Part shown: one piece after another, positions 54,719 through 64,000 of the stretch
Layout: each line of letters starts with the position of its first letter
Numbering within the stretch: position 1 is the stretch's first letter
Assembly (NCBI GenBank): GCA_022747635.1
Contig: JAKTNV010000003.1
Coordinates: 31,414,551 to 31,478,550, forward strand
Source of the DNA: Hetaerina americana
Taxonomy: Eukaryota; Arthropoda; Insecta; Odonata; Calopterygidae
Direction: 5' to 3'
DNA length: 64,000 bases
The notes under the pieces: generated by a model
What the model was told of the DNA's origin: nothing
Database searches by the model: none
Seen by the model: only the letters and a program-made list of their open reading frames with translations
Made by a program: the position numbers and the translations under genes

Positions 54719-55450
54719 CAAGGTCTGTCTCAAAATTAGTAGAACCGGGTCGAAAAAAAACATTATTACCAGAATTGATACATTCACTCGAAATTCTTCG
54801 AAGTAGAACCATTTCGAGTCACACCACCGCCAGCAAGTTTTCCCCACCTCGATCGCCTTCTGTTTCCATCTGTTCACAACGCTCGCGCCACCAACTTCGC
54901 GCACACTTTTCTCATGCCTATTTTTTCGGTCAAAATTCGATTCACATCACTTTTAGGGATGCCAAGTTCATCATAAACCATGCGAACACCTTATCTGCAA
55001 TCCTTATCCAACAAAGTCTTCACTGTTTCCAGAATTTTGTCACTTTTTGAGGTCGAAGGGCGTCCTGAAAGTTCGGCGTCTTCAAAATTTTCTCTTACCT
55101 CCCGAAAGGACATGTGCCACTCAAAAACACCCGATCTACCGCGTTATCACCATACGCTGCCCTGAGCATGTCCCGATTTTTTTCCAGTTTAACGCAAAAT
55201 ATGATGGCGTAGCGCTGTTTCAATAACCGGTTCATGGCGGAGCGTAACAAGGCCACGTAATAGAGGTTTCGCAAACGGACGATCCGCACTCCGTAAAGTC
55301 TGGGAGCCAACTTCCATCGGCTTCCAGCCTTTCCTGATACTTCCCTACCTCGAACCCAGTCAGAGAAATCGCCGCCCGTCTGGAAACTTTAGCCCGTCTC
55401 TCTGGGATAGAATAAGTCATACTATTTTTACCCCTGGCACTCTGTTTTTT
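54719..55450 (-). mobile_element. Mariner element, family A copy 3, internally deleted
   Basis: Minus-strand element between two LINE segments. The end at 54719 reads CAAGGTCTGTCTCAAAATTA after a TA. The opposite end near 55450 is decayed but still recognisable next to TAGTATGACTTATT, shared with copy 1. It lacks the C-terminal half present in copy 2, so its deletion is independent. Confidence 0.8.
54850..55310 (-). pseudogene. Mariner transposase N-terminal remnant
   Basis: The minus strand gives APRLYGVRIVRLRNLYYVAL, then FCVKLEKNRDMLRAAYGDNA, FLSGTCPFG in a shifted frame (family: VFEWHKSFREG), SGRPSTSKSDKIL and MRKVCAKLVARAL before the frame is lost. Only the DNA-binding half is represented. 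The catalytic half is deleted. Confidence 0.75.
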
Positions 55451-55720
55451 GAATTGTTTTTGTAACACATGCCAAAATATTGTAATCAATGAAATAATAG
55501 GCTTAACCACTTTGAGCATATCATTCCACTTGACTAGTCAAAGGCTCTATCCATATCTAGGAATGCCATATAGAATGTGTTGCTGGCATGCATGATTATT
55601 TTACCAGTATCATTAAAATTTTATTCTTCTACGTAATCCGAATCCAAAATTATTTACCATATGAGTGACATCTCCATTTTTTCCAAAAGTATATTATTGA
55701 ATTTGTAAATATTCGGTAAC
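55451..55720 (-). pseudogene. LINE reverse transcriptase fragment around motif A
   Basis: On the minus strand NTFYMAFLDMDRAFD, then a stop and, in a shifted frame, VKWNDMLKVVK correspond to the first catalytic block of LINE polymerases (FLDFEKAFD, then VNW). Upstream, FGFGLRR fits the FGFRKGR block. It repeats a part also present in the copy at 53.2-54.7 kb, so it is a separate LINE fragment and not the same copy split by the mariner. Confidence 0.65.
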
Positions 55721-56379
55721 ACTCCGTAATCCACACATTTTTTTCCAATTCATCATGTCAAACGTAGTGAAAAGCGAAAAAAAAACTTCATAGTCTTTGG
55801 AGTGTGCATTAATACTCTTTAATAGTAATTTAGTAAAACTACTGTAATTAAGTTAAAAACTGATATATTTATGAAACCAAAAGATTATATTTAATATATT
55901 TGAGGTAAAAGAGCAAGTAGTTATAATTTAAAAATTGAATGAAGGGTAATTTTAACCTTAGTTAATTATATAAACCTAAGTTGCGGATGCGGCATAATAA
56001 AAAAGAAACAAATTTTGATTATCTGAGAGACAAACATTGGAAATAAAGCATTCGATCGATAAGAAAGCTATGTCTGAATATATCCTCTCCGATGCAGACT
56101 GCTTTCAAGAGGAAGGCTGTCTGCTCTTACATATGACAGTTTTTGCATGTCCCGATCATTGATGTTCCAGTTAAATGAAAAATGTAGCTTAATTTTTAGA
56201 AGATTTTAAGATAAACCCAGTTGGAATATTAAATTGCTTCAATCATAATCACAGGAAAATATTCATTTTCCCTCCCACTTTGTTCATTTCAACTGACTCA
56301 GAATTTCCATTATCTGTTTTTGAACAGGCTTTATTCCCCTTTTAAATACGTATTCTTCGGTTAATCGGAATTTGCCCTC
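55721..56379. other. No recognised feature
   Basis: AT-rich, nothing supported. Confidence 0.4.
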
Positions 56380-57235
56380 GCCACCTTCCGACCTCGCCGT
56401 CTTCGTCCGTCGTTTCCAAGTCCAGACTAGTAATAGCTTCCTTCGCACTTCAGTGCAATAGTGCCTTTTACAAGATGAAGGTGATTCCAGTGCAAAGAGA
56501 AAACCGCGCTCTGTTTCGAAACAGTATCTTTAAAATTACATTCTTTGCGCTGAGACACCTCCCACCGCCACCGAGGACGAAGTCTTTGGAAGTAATGGAA
56601 CCGCCGCTCTCACCAGCAACCTCAGACTGACTTCGCGCTCCGATCCAATAACGCAAAATTCTAATTTTCCCGGGATTCCCTTCACAACCCCTTTCGTGCC
56701 CCTCCGTGCCCTCCCGACTCCCATCCCTCCTGACTCCCATCCCTCCACCCCATACAAACTACTCTCTCACTCCTCTTTCTTCCCTTTCGCTCACACTCCA
56801 ACCAAAACCTTCCAACTCATCCCCAGGAAAATCAGTCCTCCCTTCCCCCTCCCCCCCAAACACACCCTCTTCTCTTAAACCCCGCTGCATTCGCAAAGCC
56901 TTCTGTTCGACCATTAGTTTCTTCCCACTTCTTGCCGCACCCCCTCATTCCCCTCCTTCCACCATACCCGTTCGCCCTCCGCCTTTCTTCGTCTGTCACA
57001 GACTGCAACCATCGATTTCCAGACGTATCAGCCTGTGAGAGTAGCTCCTTCATCTCCCTATGCCCTGCCAATGCGCCCCCTCAACAAACCCGCTCGCCTC
57101 CGCTCCTCTCGGAGGAGGCGCTGCGTTCCTCAGCACACACTCTTTTGCAGTCTTCTAAGCGCTTTCGCTTACTCCTCGGTTTCCACTTACCAATTCACTA
57201 GCTTCGTCCGGCTACCTTCCTTTGTTTAGGTCCAC
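56380..57235. repeat. Pyrimidine-rich, moderately CpG-rich island
   Basis: C+T-rich on the plus strand for over 500 bp (56685-57200). Includes a GC-rich hairpin, CGCCTCC..GGAGGCG, near 57095-57120. All frames across it are Pro/Ser-rich low complexity, and none is called. Confidence 0.55.
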
Positions 57236-58962
57236 GAACGTTTTCCACATCAAACCGGCGGCTAGAATCCCATGGATGTTCATATCTGTGGATTTCAAGT
57301 GGAAGGAGAGATAATCATTAGTAATGGAGAAGTATGCCCACATACGGATGATCAATTCAATGAGTGATTTTTAATTGGCCTATCTAGTAGATTACATGTT
57401 GCAAAAAAACCGAAAGGAAGAAAAAATTATTTTTAATGCTAAAATTCTCCATAAAATTAAATATAAAAATATGCACAATGCTATAAAAACATATATCACA
57501 ACATAATTAGCCAAAAGATGCTGTCCTTCATGAAACATATTCGGATTTTCTAGCTTCTATGAATCATCAATTAATTTAGCCATATTAAGCGAGTTTTGCA
57601 TTTCAGTTATGAAATGTGTGTAAAACCATTCGTAACTTTATTAAACCTTCCACATTTGGAAGATATGCATTTATTAACGCCATTTACTGTAATTTTGTGT
57701 TCAAGAGCCAATTTTCTATTCTCAATAACTTAATTTAATTTACCTAAGCTTTAAATGTTATTTGTTTCCTTTCCGATGAAACGAGATCTCTACTTATTGC
57801 TACAATGAAAGGATACTTTGGATTATTTAACATGCTTTTAAAAGAGAGCGATCACGGAATGAAGGTGAAATTAAATATTTAGTGGTAATGACTCGAATAA
57901 AGATGGGACGGGACGGACTATAAACATTATATGTAGACTTATAGGGTAGCATCATAGATAAAACTGGCTGGCTAAGCTATGACTGGCAGACTGAAGTCTG
58001 AAGAGAATGAAGTTTGATCTTTTTTGTTATTTTTTCTGATGCCCAGTAGCCCATACCAGGAGGTATTAGGAAAAAATAGCAAGAAAAGGGAGTGACTTGC
58101 TTAGTTTCATGACGCAATAAGTGCTGACTCAGAGAAATTTCGTGGATTCCCTTAAATGCTTGCGGTTATACAAAAGTTCCTATAGTTTCGTCGTTTGAAA
58201 TGAATCCGTTACTAATTAAAGCTGCCTGAGAAATGAGAAAAAGGTGTTGGTTTTCAGAAACTTTGCACGTACATTTTTTCCGATGAACTGATTTTACAAC
58301 ACACTAACTTAAACTAATCGAACTTGGCTATACATTAATGCTTAAGAATGAGCCTTAATCTCTTTAAAAAGTCGGTTATTAGCACCTGGGTATATTTCTC
58401 GAAGTTTTTTCCTCTCCCTAATTAACAGTTTTAATTTTCTGGCCGAATAATGAGACCTCCATTCAAAAGGCTCTCTTGTTTAAGCTTCAAGTAAGAGGCA
58501 ACACCATTTATAATGTCTAGAAACTGTAGGCACCTGCAGCGTTTAAGGAATGCACCCAATATTAAAAATAATTACCCAATGATCTAGTCATAATAATTAA
58601 ATGAAGGTGAAACGATCAATGTAGGTTTTAATTTTAATATAAAGAGTGGAAAAATTATGGACGAGAAGTATTTAAAAATTGTATCAATAAATTGCTGTTT
58701 GAATTTCCTCGTAACATGCAACACCTCTCTAAAATTGATAGCTCATGAGCGAAAGAAGCGGCCTCAAAGTTTCGATTTTTTCATAAGTCGCGATATATCG
58801 AGCTATCTCAAGAAATTAAACTAAATGTTTTTCATCATCATCAATAACTCGAAACCTGAAGATTAAAATGCCACCTTCCACTCCATATGGCTGTTGTATT
58901 AGAGAACCTTGTTGATAACATTTAATCCTACGTATTTACCAAGCAGCACAGGGAAAACTATT
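57236..58962. other. AT-rich; possible SINE tail relic at 58828-58890
   Basis: The only hint is CATCATCATCA followed by CTGAAGATTAAAATGCC, weakly like 9618-9660. Otherwise nothing recognised. Confidence 0.35.
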
Positions 58963-58989
58963 CTGAAGAAGGTGGCCGCGCCACCGAAA
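58963..58989 (+). ncRNA. Hammerhead-like hairpin, H1 type
   Basis: CTGAAGA (58963-58969), one A, a 6-bp stem GGTGGC/GCCACC with a CGC loop (58971-58985), GAAA (58986-58989), then ATGTC. It has the same stem and order as in the right arm of foldback H1 (GGTGG/CCACC, GAAA), followed by a similar T-rich stretch with TTCTGTG. Core base U7 is replaced by A and there is one extra base, so this is at best a degenerate ribozyme. Confidence 0.4.
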
Positions 58990-59629
58990 ATGTCACTGAT
59001 TATGTTTTTTTTCTCTTTTTCTGTGCGCTCTGTTCTCTGTTTCCTTATTTTTGTCATATCTATACCATAAAACTGTTTTTATGTGTTTTTGTTTGATGGT
59101 TGAATATATTCAATATACCAAATTTTAAATCAAAAATATCCCTTTCCATCATTTGGGTCGATTATCTCTAAGTTTTGTTTTGAACTGAGAAAATTCCACG
59201 CTTAACACTCACACTACGATGATAGAAAACTTCATTGGTATATGCATCGACATCTTTAGTCAAATGATAGTTAATGCGACATGTGGGTTTCTATTGTTAA
59301 TTTACACCAGCTCAACTTTCTTTAGCAGCTGCCGAAAAAATTTGGGTCGACCCTAATATTTTAGACTTGCACTATAACTATGCTGAATGGTGACTGGTTG
59401 ACATCAAAAGAGAAAGCATTGTACCTTACGATTAGATAAGACTGAGTTGACGTACATTTTTTAGCTGAATCATTCCAAATTCAAAATGTATGCTCATACA
59501 GGTATTACTGACAGTTATCCAAACAGTATTAATTGTCGAGGCCATATAATAACTAGCCTCTCTTGCTAACCTGTCTTACGTTCCTACTCGAGGAAGTATA
59601 CAGGTAATATTTTGAGGCTGGTAGTGTTG
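58990..59629. other. No recognised feature
   Basis: AT-rich, nothing supported. Confidence 0.4.
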
Positions 59630-60080
59630 TAAGAGGAGAAGATAGGGAGAATGGATGAGATGGGAAGGAAGGAGAACGCATTGAAGATGGAAAGGGGAGC
59701 GGGAGTGGGGGTTATGTTATTCCCACGGGTGGTGGAGAGAGAGGATGACGGGGGAGAGGGTTAGTGAGGGGGTGGAAAACGCCAGGTGGAAGAAAATGCT
59801 TCCAACTCCCCTTCATTTCCAACTCCCTCTCTCTCTCTCTTTCTCAAGATGTCGATACGGAAATGAGGATGGGGATTGAACGAGTAAGTAGAGGCAGCCG
59901 GGAGTGAGACGATGGGTGGTAGTGGGATTCCTAGTTATTCCGACCGTTTTCCCATTCAGGTTTTGACGTGGCGAGAGAGAGGGAAAGAGAGACGCTCCTT
60001 TCTCCCCGTTTCTCTCTCTCTCGCTATCTTTCTTAGGAGGAGAAGAGACGGATGGAGACGGGTTTCACGTCTCTTTGACA
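59630..60080. repeat. Purine-to-pyrimidine strand-switch island
   Basis: G+A-rich at 59632-59790, C+T-rich at 59800-59845 (CTCTCTCTCTCTCT), mixed further on with GAGAGAGAGGGAAAGAGAGA and CTCTCTCTCTCGC at 59970-60030. Confidence 0.6.
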
Positions 60081-61842
60081 GCTCGGGAAAAATGAGAAAT
60101 TAGGATTAACTCTTGTATGGGTTTTTCGAGCCATTAAAGCCGCGACGGGAACCATAAAATTACGGCGTAATTTATTATGCTCAAATGGACTTTTTTGTGT
60201 GGGATAAAGCAGCACCTGTCACTCTATTGCTGATTTCGTTTGCAAAGCACGCGCTTAAACTTGCTAGGACATAAATTATTATCGCTATAGGGCACTCAAA
60301 AGTATTTCCACTTCATTCACTCCCTTGGGAGACTTTAGAAGCGTAACCATGGGTACGTTGAAATATTTTGAAATGATTTTTTCCCAAGAAAATTTGTAAT
60401 GCACCACTTAATAATGCATTTTAACAGATCCCTTATAAGTCCGTGTCACTTCAATTGCATGTTTCAATCAATTAGTTTACATTAAAATCCAAGATATAAT
60501 GTTAAATCAGTGATTGTTGATGCTTAAAATAAATTTTGTAATAATGCACTCATACATTTTCTAAAGAATTACATTTACACCGAAGGAGTAAAACACTCAT
60601 ATTAAATGGGCATGATACAATTGAGACATTTATGAACTGAAAAAAGTATTTTCTACAGATCTAAGAAAGAGACCAAGCTTTGCAAGTTTCTCCAAAACAT
60701 TTTTATGCTCTGCTTTATCATTTAGCTATAAGAATACCATTCCTTATAAACCAGATTTCTGAATTAAAATGCGTCCGAAATTATTCAGATTAAATAATAA
60801 ATAAATAGGTAAATAATACGTAATGATGTTATATAAAGTATATAAAGCAGTATATATCCTGTTATATAAAGTATATATCCCTGGAGACCAAATGGTAATA
60901 CCGCCGAACCAATAATTTTTGTGGGCAAAAACGGGTCTATTTAAATATTTTGTAAAAGCAATTTATTATCCATTGATAACACTGCATTTGAGAGACTGGA
61001 TATTAATTCCCAGAGATTTTCTAGGATGAGTTTGACCGCTGCGAAAGTGGGGTCACTTGTCGGAGGACCACCGTGAGAGGGTTGAGAAAGAAAAAGAGTT
61101 TTAGGGAGGGTGGGAAAGTTTTTGGAACCAATGAGAGGAGGCTGGGACATTGCGGCGCCACCAAAAATACGGGAGGTCCAAAAAATGCCATTTTATTTTC
61201 TTTTCGCAAAATATTCAACGCAGTAATATAGATACATCGTGCCTAACCAAAGTTAATTAACCTAGATACGTCAATCAGAGAATCTTATGCGCAAAGAAAT
61301 CGGAAAAATTGTTGCTGAGAATACTTGCATGAGCGTACAGTTAAGGATCATACGTTTTTAATTAGTAACACCATTAAATAAGAGGAGAATTTTAAGAATT
61401 TTAAACAAGGAAACATAATCAGGTACCTCAAATCTATCGTAATGCAAACCAAATTGAGAGCTAAGATTTGCAGGTCGCTTAAAGCCAAAAAATTATAAAT
61501 TTAAGCTTATTACTTTGAAAAAATCGTATTCAATTGCTTCCTGATGATAAAATCCAAAAGAAAATCTGTTTCATCTCGGTCAAATACTCGAAATATTCGA
61601 ATAAGTCAAAAGGGAGAGGAAGTTGATTTTGAATTACAATTTTTCATTGACCATCCAACCCTTTGAATGGATTAAACCATAAGTAGATTGTTCCAAATGC
61701 CTCTAAGTAAAGTTTCAAATGGGCAAACAAGGTTCATGCAAGGTTTCTTGAAAAGTAACGGGCCAAAGATGCGAAGGACTATTCATGTACCTTAAGTATT
61801 CAAAATTATACCTAACTATATATTTCAAAGAATGAAGAAGTG
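60081..61842. other. AT-rich stretch, nothing recognised
   Basis: A small direct repeat GTTATATAAAGTATATA occurs near 60829 and 60861. No coding or RNA feature seen. Confidence 0.4.
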
Positions 61843-62010
61843 TTGAACTTAAACACTTCACTTTTCCACATAAAAAAACTTTTATTTACGACCTAGGTTT
61901 CGTTATGGTATAACATCATTTGGTCCTGATGATGTTATACAGAGAAGTGTTTAAGTTCAATATGAAGAATTTCCACCAAGTGATGCCAGAAACTGTTTTA
62001 TTTAATGAAG
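61843..62010. mobile_element. Foldback element H7 with hammerhead relic
   Basis: Outer arms TTGAACTTAAACACTTC (61843-61859) and its exact complement (61944-61960). Inner hairpin GTATAACATCAT/ATGATGTTATAC (61908-61919 and 61929-61940). Read on the minus strand, ATGATGTTATACCATAACG is followed by GAAACCTAGGTC, the same block as in H5, but the CTGATGA core is changed to AAATGA. Downstream, CCACCAAGTGATGCCAGAAA is shared with H6 at 47.0 kb. Confidence 0.65.
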
Positions 62011-62744
62011 ATTTGATTCATCTGGATGAGGTCTGAAAATAAATACTGATGATGTTAGTATAATAATTATTTGATAGTTAAACGTTTTTATATAAAGTAA
62101 CAAAATTAAAACTCAAAAACCAACAAACTTTTTATTATGTAACAAAAGATAAGGGGATGAACTGGGACAGATGGAGACGAAAATTGAGTTCGGAACCTGC
62201 CATGTCGTAGAGAACCAGATTGTGATGAAAACGTCTTTCACAGTTCACTTCTTAAATTTTGTGAAATTGTCCGCTTACAACCTTTTGCTTAAAACAAGAA
62301 TGATAGTCTGCCTAACTTTTATACATTTCATAGACATAACTTTGTCCGATTTCGCAGATTTTTTACCTTCTTCAAAATGCTCAACAGTGAGGAATTCCCC
62401 TAAAATTATTCAATTCATTTATAATATTTTTTTAATTTTCAATTTACAAACTTTACCACTTCAAATTTCGATCGCTGTGTCGAGGCACCACCGCATACCA
62501 TGTTTCACAAATTAATTATTAGTATGATTCTAGTGATAAAACAGGACATGGACAAATAAGTGATGAGCTGTAGTTGTGACTTATTTACTCATTTTGAATA
62601 TTAAATAATTTTCGCAAGCTTATTTTGGCCTGTCTTTATCTCTAAATCAACGCGTCACATCATATGATATTGTATTAGAACATAGTTGATGTTTTTGGTT
62701 ACCGCTTACATCGACAGAGTGATGGATAGCCAAAAGCATAATTC
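62011..62744. other. No recognised feature
   Basis: AT-rich. A 114-codon plus-strand frame (62171-62512) has no recognisable motif and codon content typical of chance frames in AT-rich DNA. Confidence 0.4.
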
Positions 62745-63130
62745 ACACGACGTCTCTATCGGATCGAGCATTGCTAATGTGTAAAACGTACTGCGACGAG
62801 CAGACGTCACGTTTCGGTGGGAGGCAAGCAGCTTGCCAGGAAGGGAGGAGAGAAACCTGGCGGCGGCGTTAGCCCACTCTTGCCTTAGCCAGGCTTCCAT
62901 CCCTAAAATCCCCCTTTTTCGACTTCAGCTGATTTCACGGACCTTTTGCCGAATGGTTGGGCGTCTGTCATGGAAGGGCCATTTCCTGTACCGAAGAAAA
63001 TGATCTCAGAGCGAACGAAAATGCAGGAGGGAGGCATAAATCGCCGCATAGTAGCGGTGTGCTTTTGAACTTGTGTGCCAGGATTCCGCGCGCAAGCTGT
63101 TCAGACGACCCGCTAGGTGAGTGTTTTTAG
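62745..63130 (+). promoter_or_regulatory. CpG-rich candidate promoter and first exon
   Basis: About 390 bp of raised GC and CpG in AT-rich DNA. A CRE-type site GACGTCA lies at 62803-62809. A strong splice donor, CGCTAG|GTGAGTG, has its GT at 63117-63118. A 32-codon frame (62970-63068, MEGPFPVPKKMISE...) lies before the donor and ends before it, so if this is an exon it is most likely untranslated leader with a short upstream frame. No acceptor or coding exon was found downstream within the window. Confidence 0.35.
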
Positions 63131-63364
63131 TTTTTTTAAAATTTAGATTGTAGTCTATGAGTCCTTTATTATTTTCCTTAGTACTCGAAGAAAGAGGATC
63201 TGGTTGTGATTATTTATCTTAAACTTTTATTTCACTCAGCCTTTTACAATAACACATTTATTTTCAAGTTGAAATTTTGGAAGAGAGACGCCTTTGGGTA
63301 TAAGTCTCTCAAAAGGTGACGTTTGCTGACTAGAAATTAGGTTGACTTCATTTGCGGATGGCCG
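63131..63364. other. No recognised feature
   Basis: AT-rich sequence following the donor-like site. It would be the start of an intron if the exon model is right. Confidence 0.35.
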
Positions 63365-63397
63365 ACGGTTACGTCTTGCTATAATAGACGTAACCGT
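63365..63397. repeat. 12-bp perfect hairpin with paired CRE-like half sites
   Basis: ACGGTTACGTCT, a 9-nt loop, then the exact complement. TTACGTC and GACGTAA are half sites of the ATF/CREB class in inverted order. Confidence 0.7.
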
Positions 63398-64000
63398 AGG
63401 CACACGGTGAACGTATACATTCGTGCATAGTGTTATACTTGCATTTACCTTGATCCGCGAATATCTAGAGTTATTCCTCGAAAAAGATTTTAAATGGGAA
63501 AAAGCAAGGAAATTTGTATTCCTCCTGTTTTCTCATTAGGAAAGAGCTTATCTTATAGGCGCGACCTGAAATGGGATAAGAGACGCAGACCGGTTTTATT
63601 TTGTTTACGGATTGAAAGCGTACTCGCTTGTAGCATTGTAAGTGTTTTTACTCCCCTAAATTAATTTGAGTGTAAAACTGTATAATATCACCCCAAAATT
63701 ATGATTACAACTGGCATTAGATGAACTGAAAAACTATGGCTGCGTAAGTTTTCGCGGCGGTGGTTTGAAGTATTCTGCATTGTCGGGTTTCACCGCGTCG
63801 TTGTTTGATTCAGACTGAAAAACTGAAAAACTAACTTAAAAAAAAAACAAAAAATTCAAGTGCAGCTATCTTGAAGGTGGATCTCAGTGCATTTACTCAC
63901 CTCAAGCAAAAGAAAATATGATCAGCGAACCAAATTAGGGCCTGAGCTGGTAGGACTCATATTTTGAGAAATACTTCGACGTGAAAACCAAAAAGAGTTG
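63398..64000. other. No recognised feature
   Basis: AT-rich to the end of the window. Nothing supported. Confidence 0.4.

Noticed and set aside
1..64000. CRISPR arrays, prokaryotic operons, riboswitches
   Set aside because: No regularly spaced short repeats with unique spacers, no ribosome binding sites with dense coding, and the content is clearly that of an animal genome.

Overview
The window looks like intergenic or intronic DNA from an animal, most likely an arthropod and probably an insect. It is AT-rich and has no operons, no ribosome binding sites and no long intact reading frames. What can be recognised are animal mobile elements: several mariner families, Jockey/CR1-type LINE 3' ends, tRNA-derived SINEs, a solo LTR, and foldback elements with hammerhead-like hairpins of the kind known from Penelope-like elements. 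The species cannot be named from the sequence. I found no host protein-coding gene that I can support. A few weak candidate exons or promoters are described as such.

Left third (1-23 kb): a deleted mariner (669-1564), a 5'-truncated LINE (2950-3592), a full-length but decayed mariner (4030-5345), then a 1.5 kb compound insertion (6538-8052). That insertion is built from a 335-bp unit carrying a tRNA-like Pol III gene. Three units lie in direct orientation and about 1.4 lie in inverted orientation, and a 12-bp direct repeat flanks the whole. A second fragment of the first mariner family is at 12.0-12.3 kb. A cluster of three foldback elements joined by (TA)n tracts is at 17.4-18.3 kb. At 21.4-23.4 kb are a mariner fragment, two copies of a small tRNA-derived SINE, and a mariner that was itself hit by another SINE (257 bp, 16-bp target duplication).

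Middle (25-47 kb): GC-rich islands with a sharp purine to pyrimidine strand switch (25.2, 29.0, 33.3, 39.9 kb and others), more SINE copies (26.0, 34.6, 47.6 kb), further copies of the tRNA-bearing unit (31.8 and 43.2 kb, the latter with its own 10-bp target duplication), a LINE remnant (35.9 kb), a deleted mariner (37.0 kb), and a 550-bp solo LTR with matched TGTCG/CGACA ends and a 4-bp target duplication (38.4 kb). A near-perfect 73-bp-arm foldback with a hammerhead-like core is at 42.4 kb.

Right third (47-64 kb): a foldback relic in (TA)n DNA next to a deleted mariner that keeps an intact DNA-binding domain but lacks its catalytic domain (48.77-49.52 kb), a hairpin between 13-bp direct repeats (51.2 kb), two decayed LINE reverse-transcriptase segments separated by a mariner (53.2-55.7 kb), and another hammerhead-like hairpin (58.96 kb) and foldback (61.8 kb). 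A CpG-rich segment with CRE-like sites and a good splice donor at 63117 is the best candidate for a promoter or first exon.

The elements form a layered history of insertions: SINE into mariner, mariner beside LINE, and foldbacks and a mariner in (TA)n. The most unusual component is the tRNA-bearing 335-bp unit. It has moved at least twice with target duplications, and it occurs as direct and inverted concatemers.
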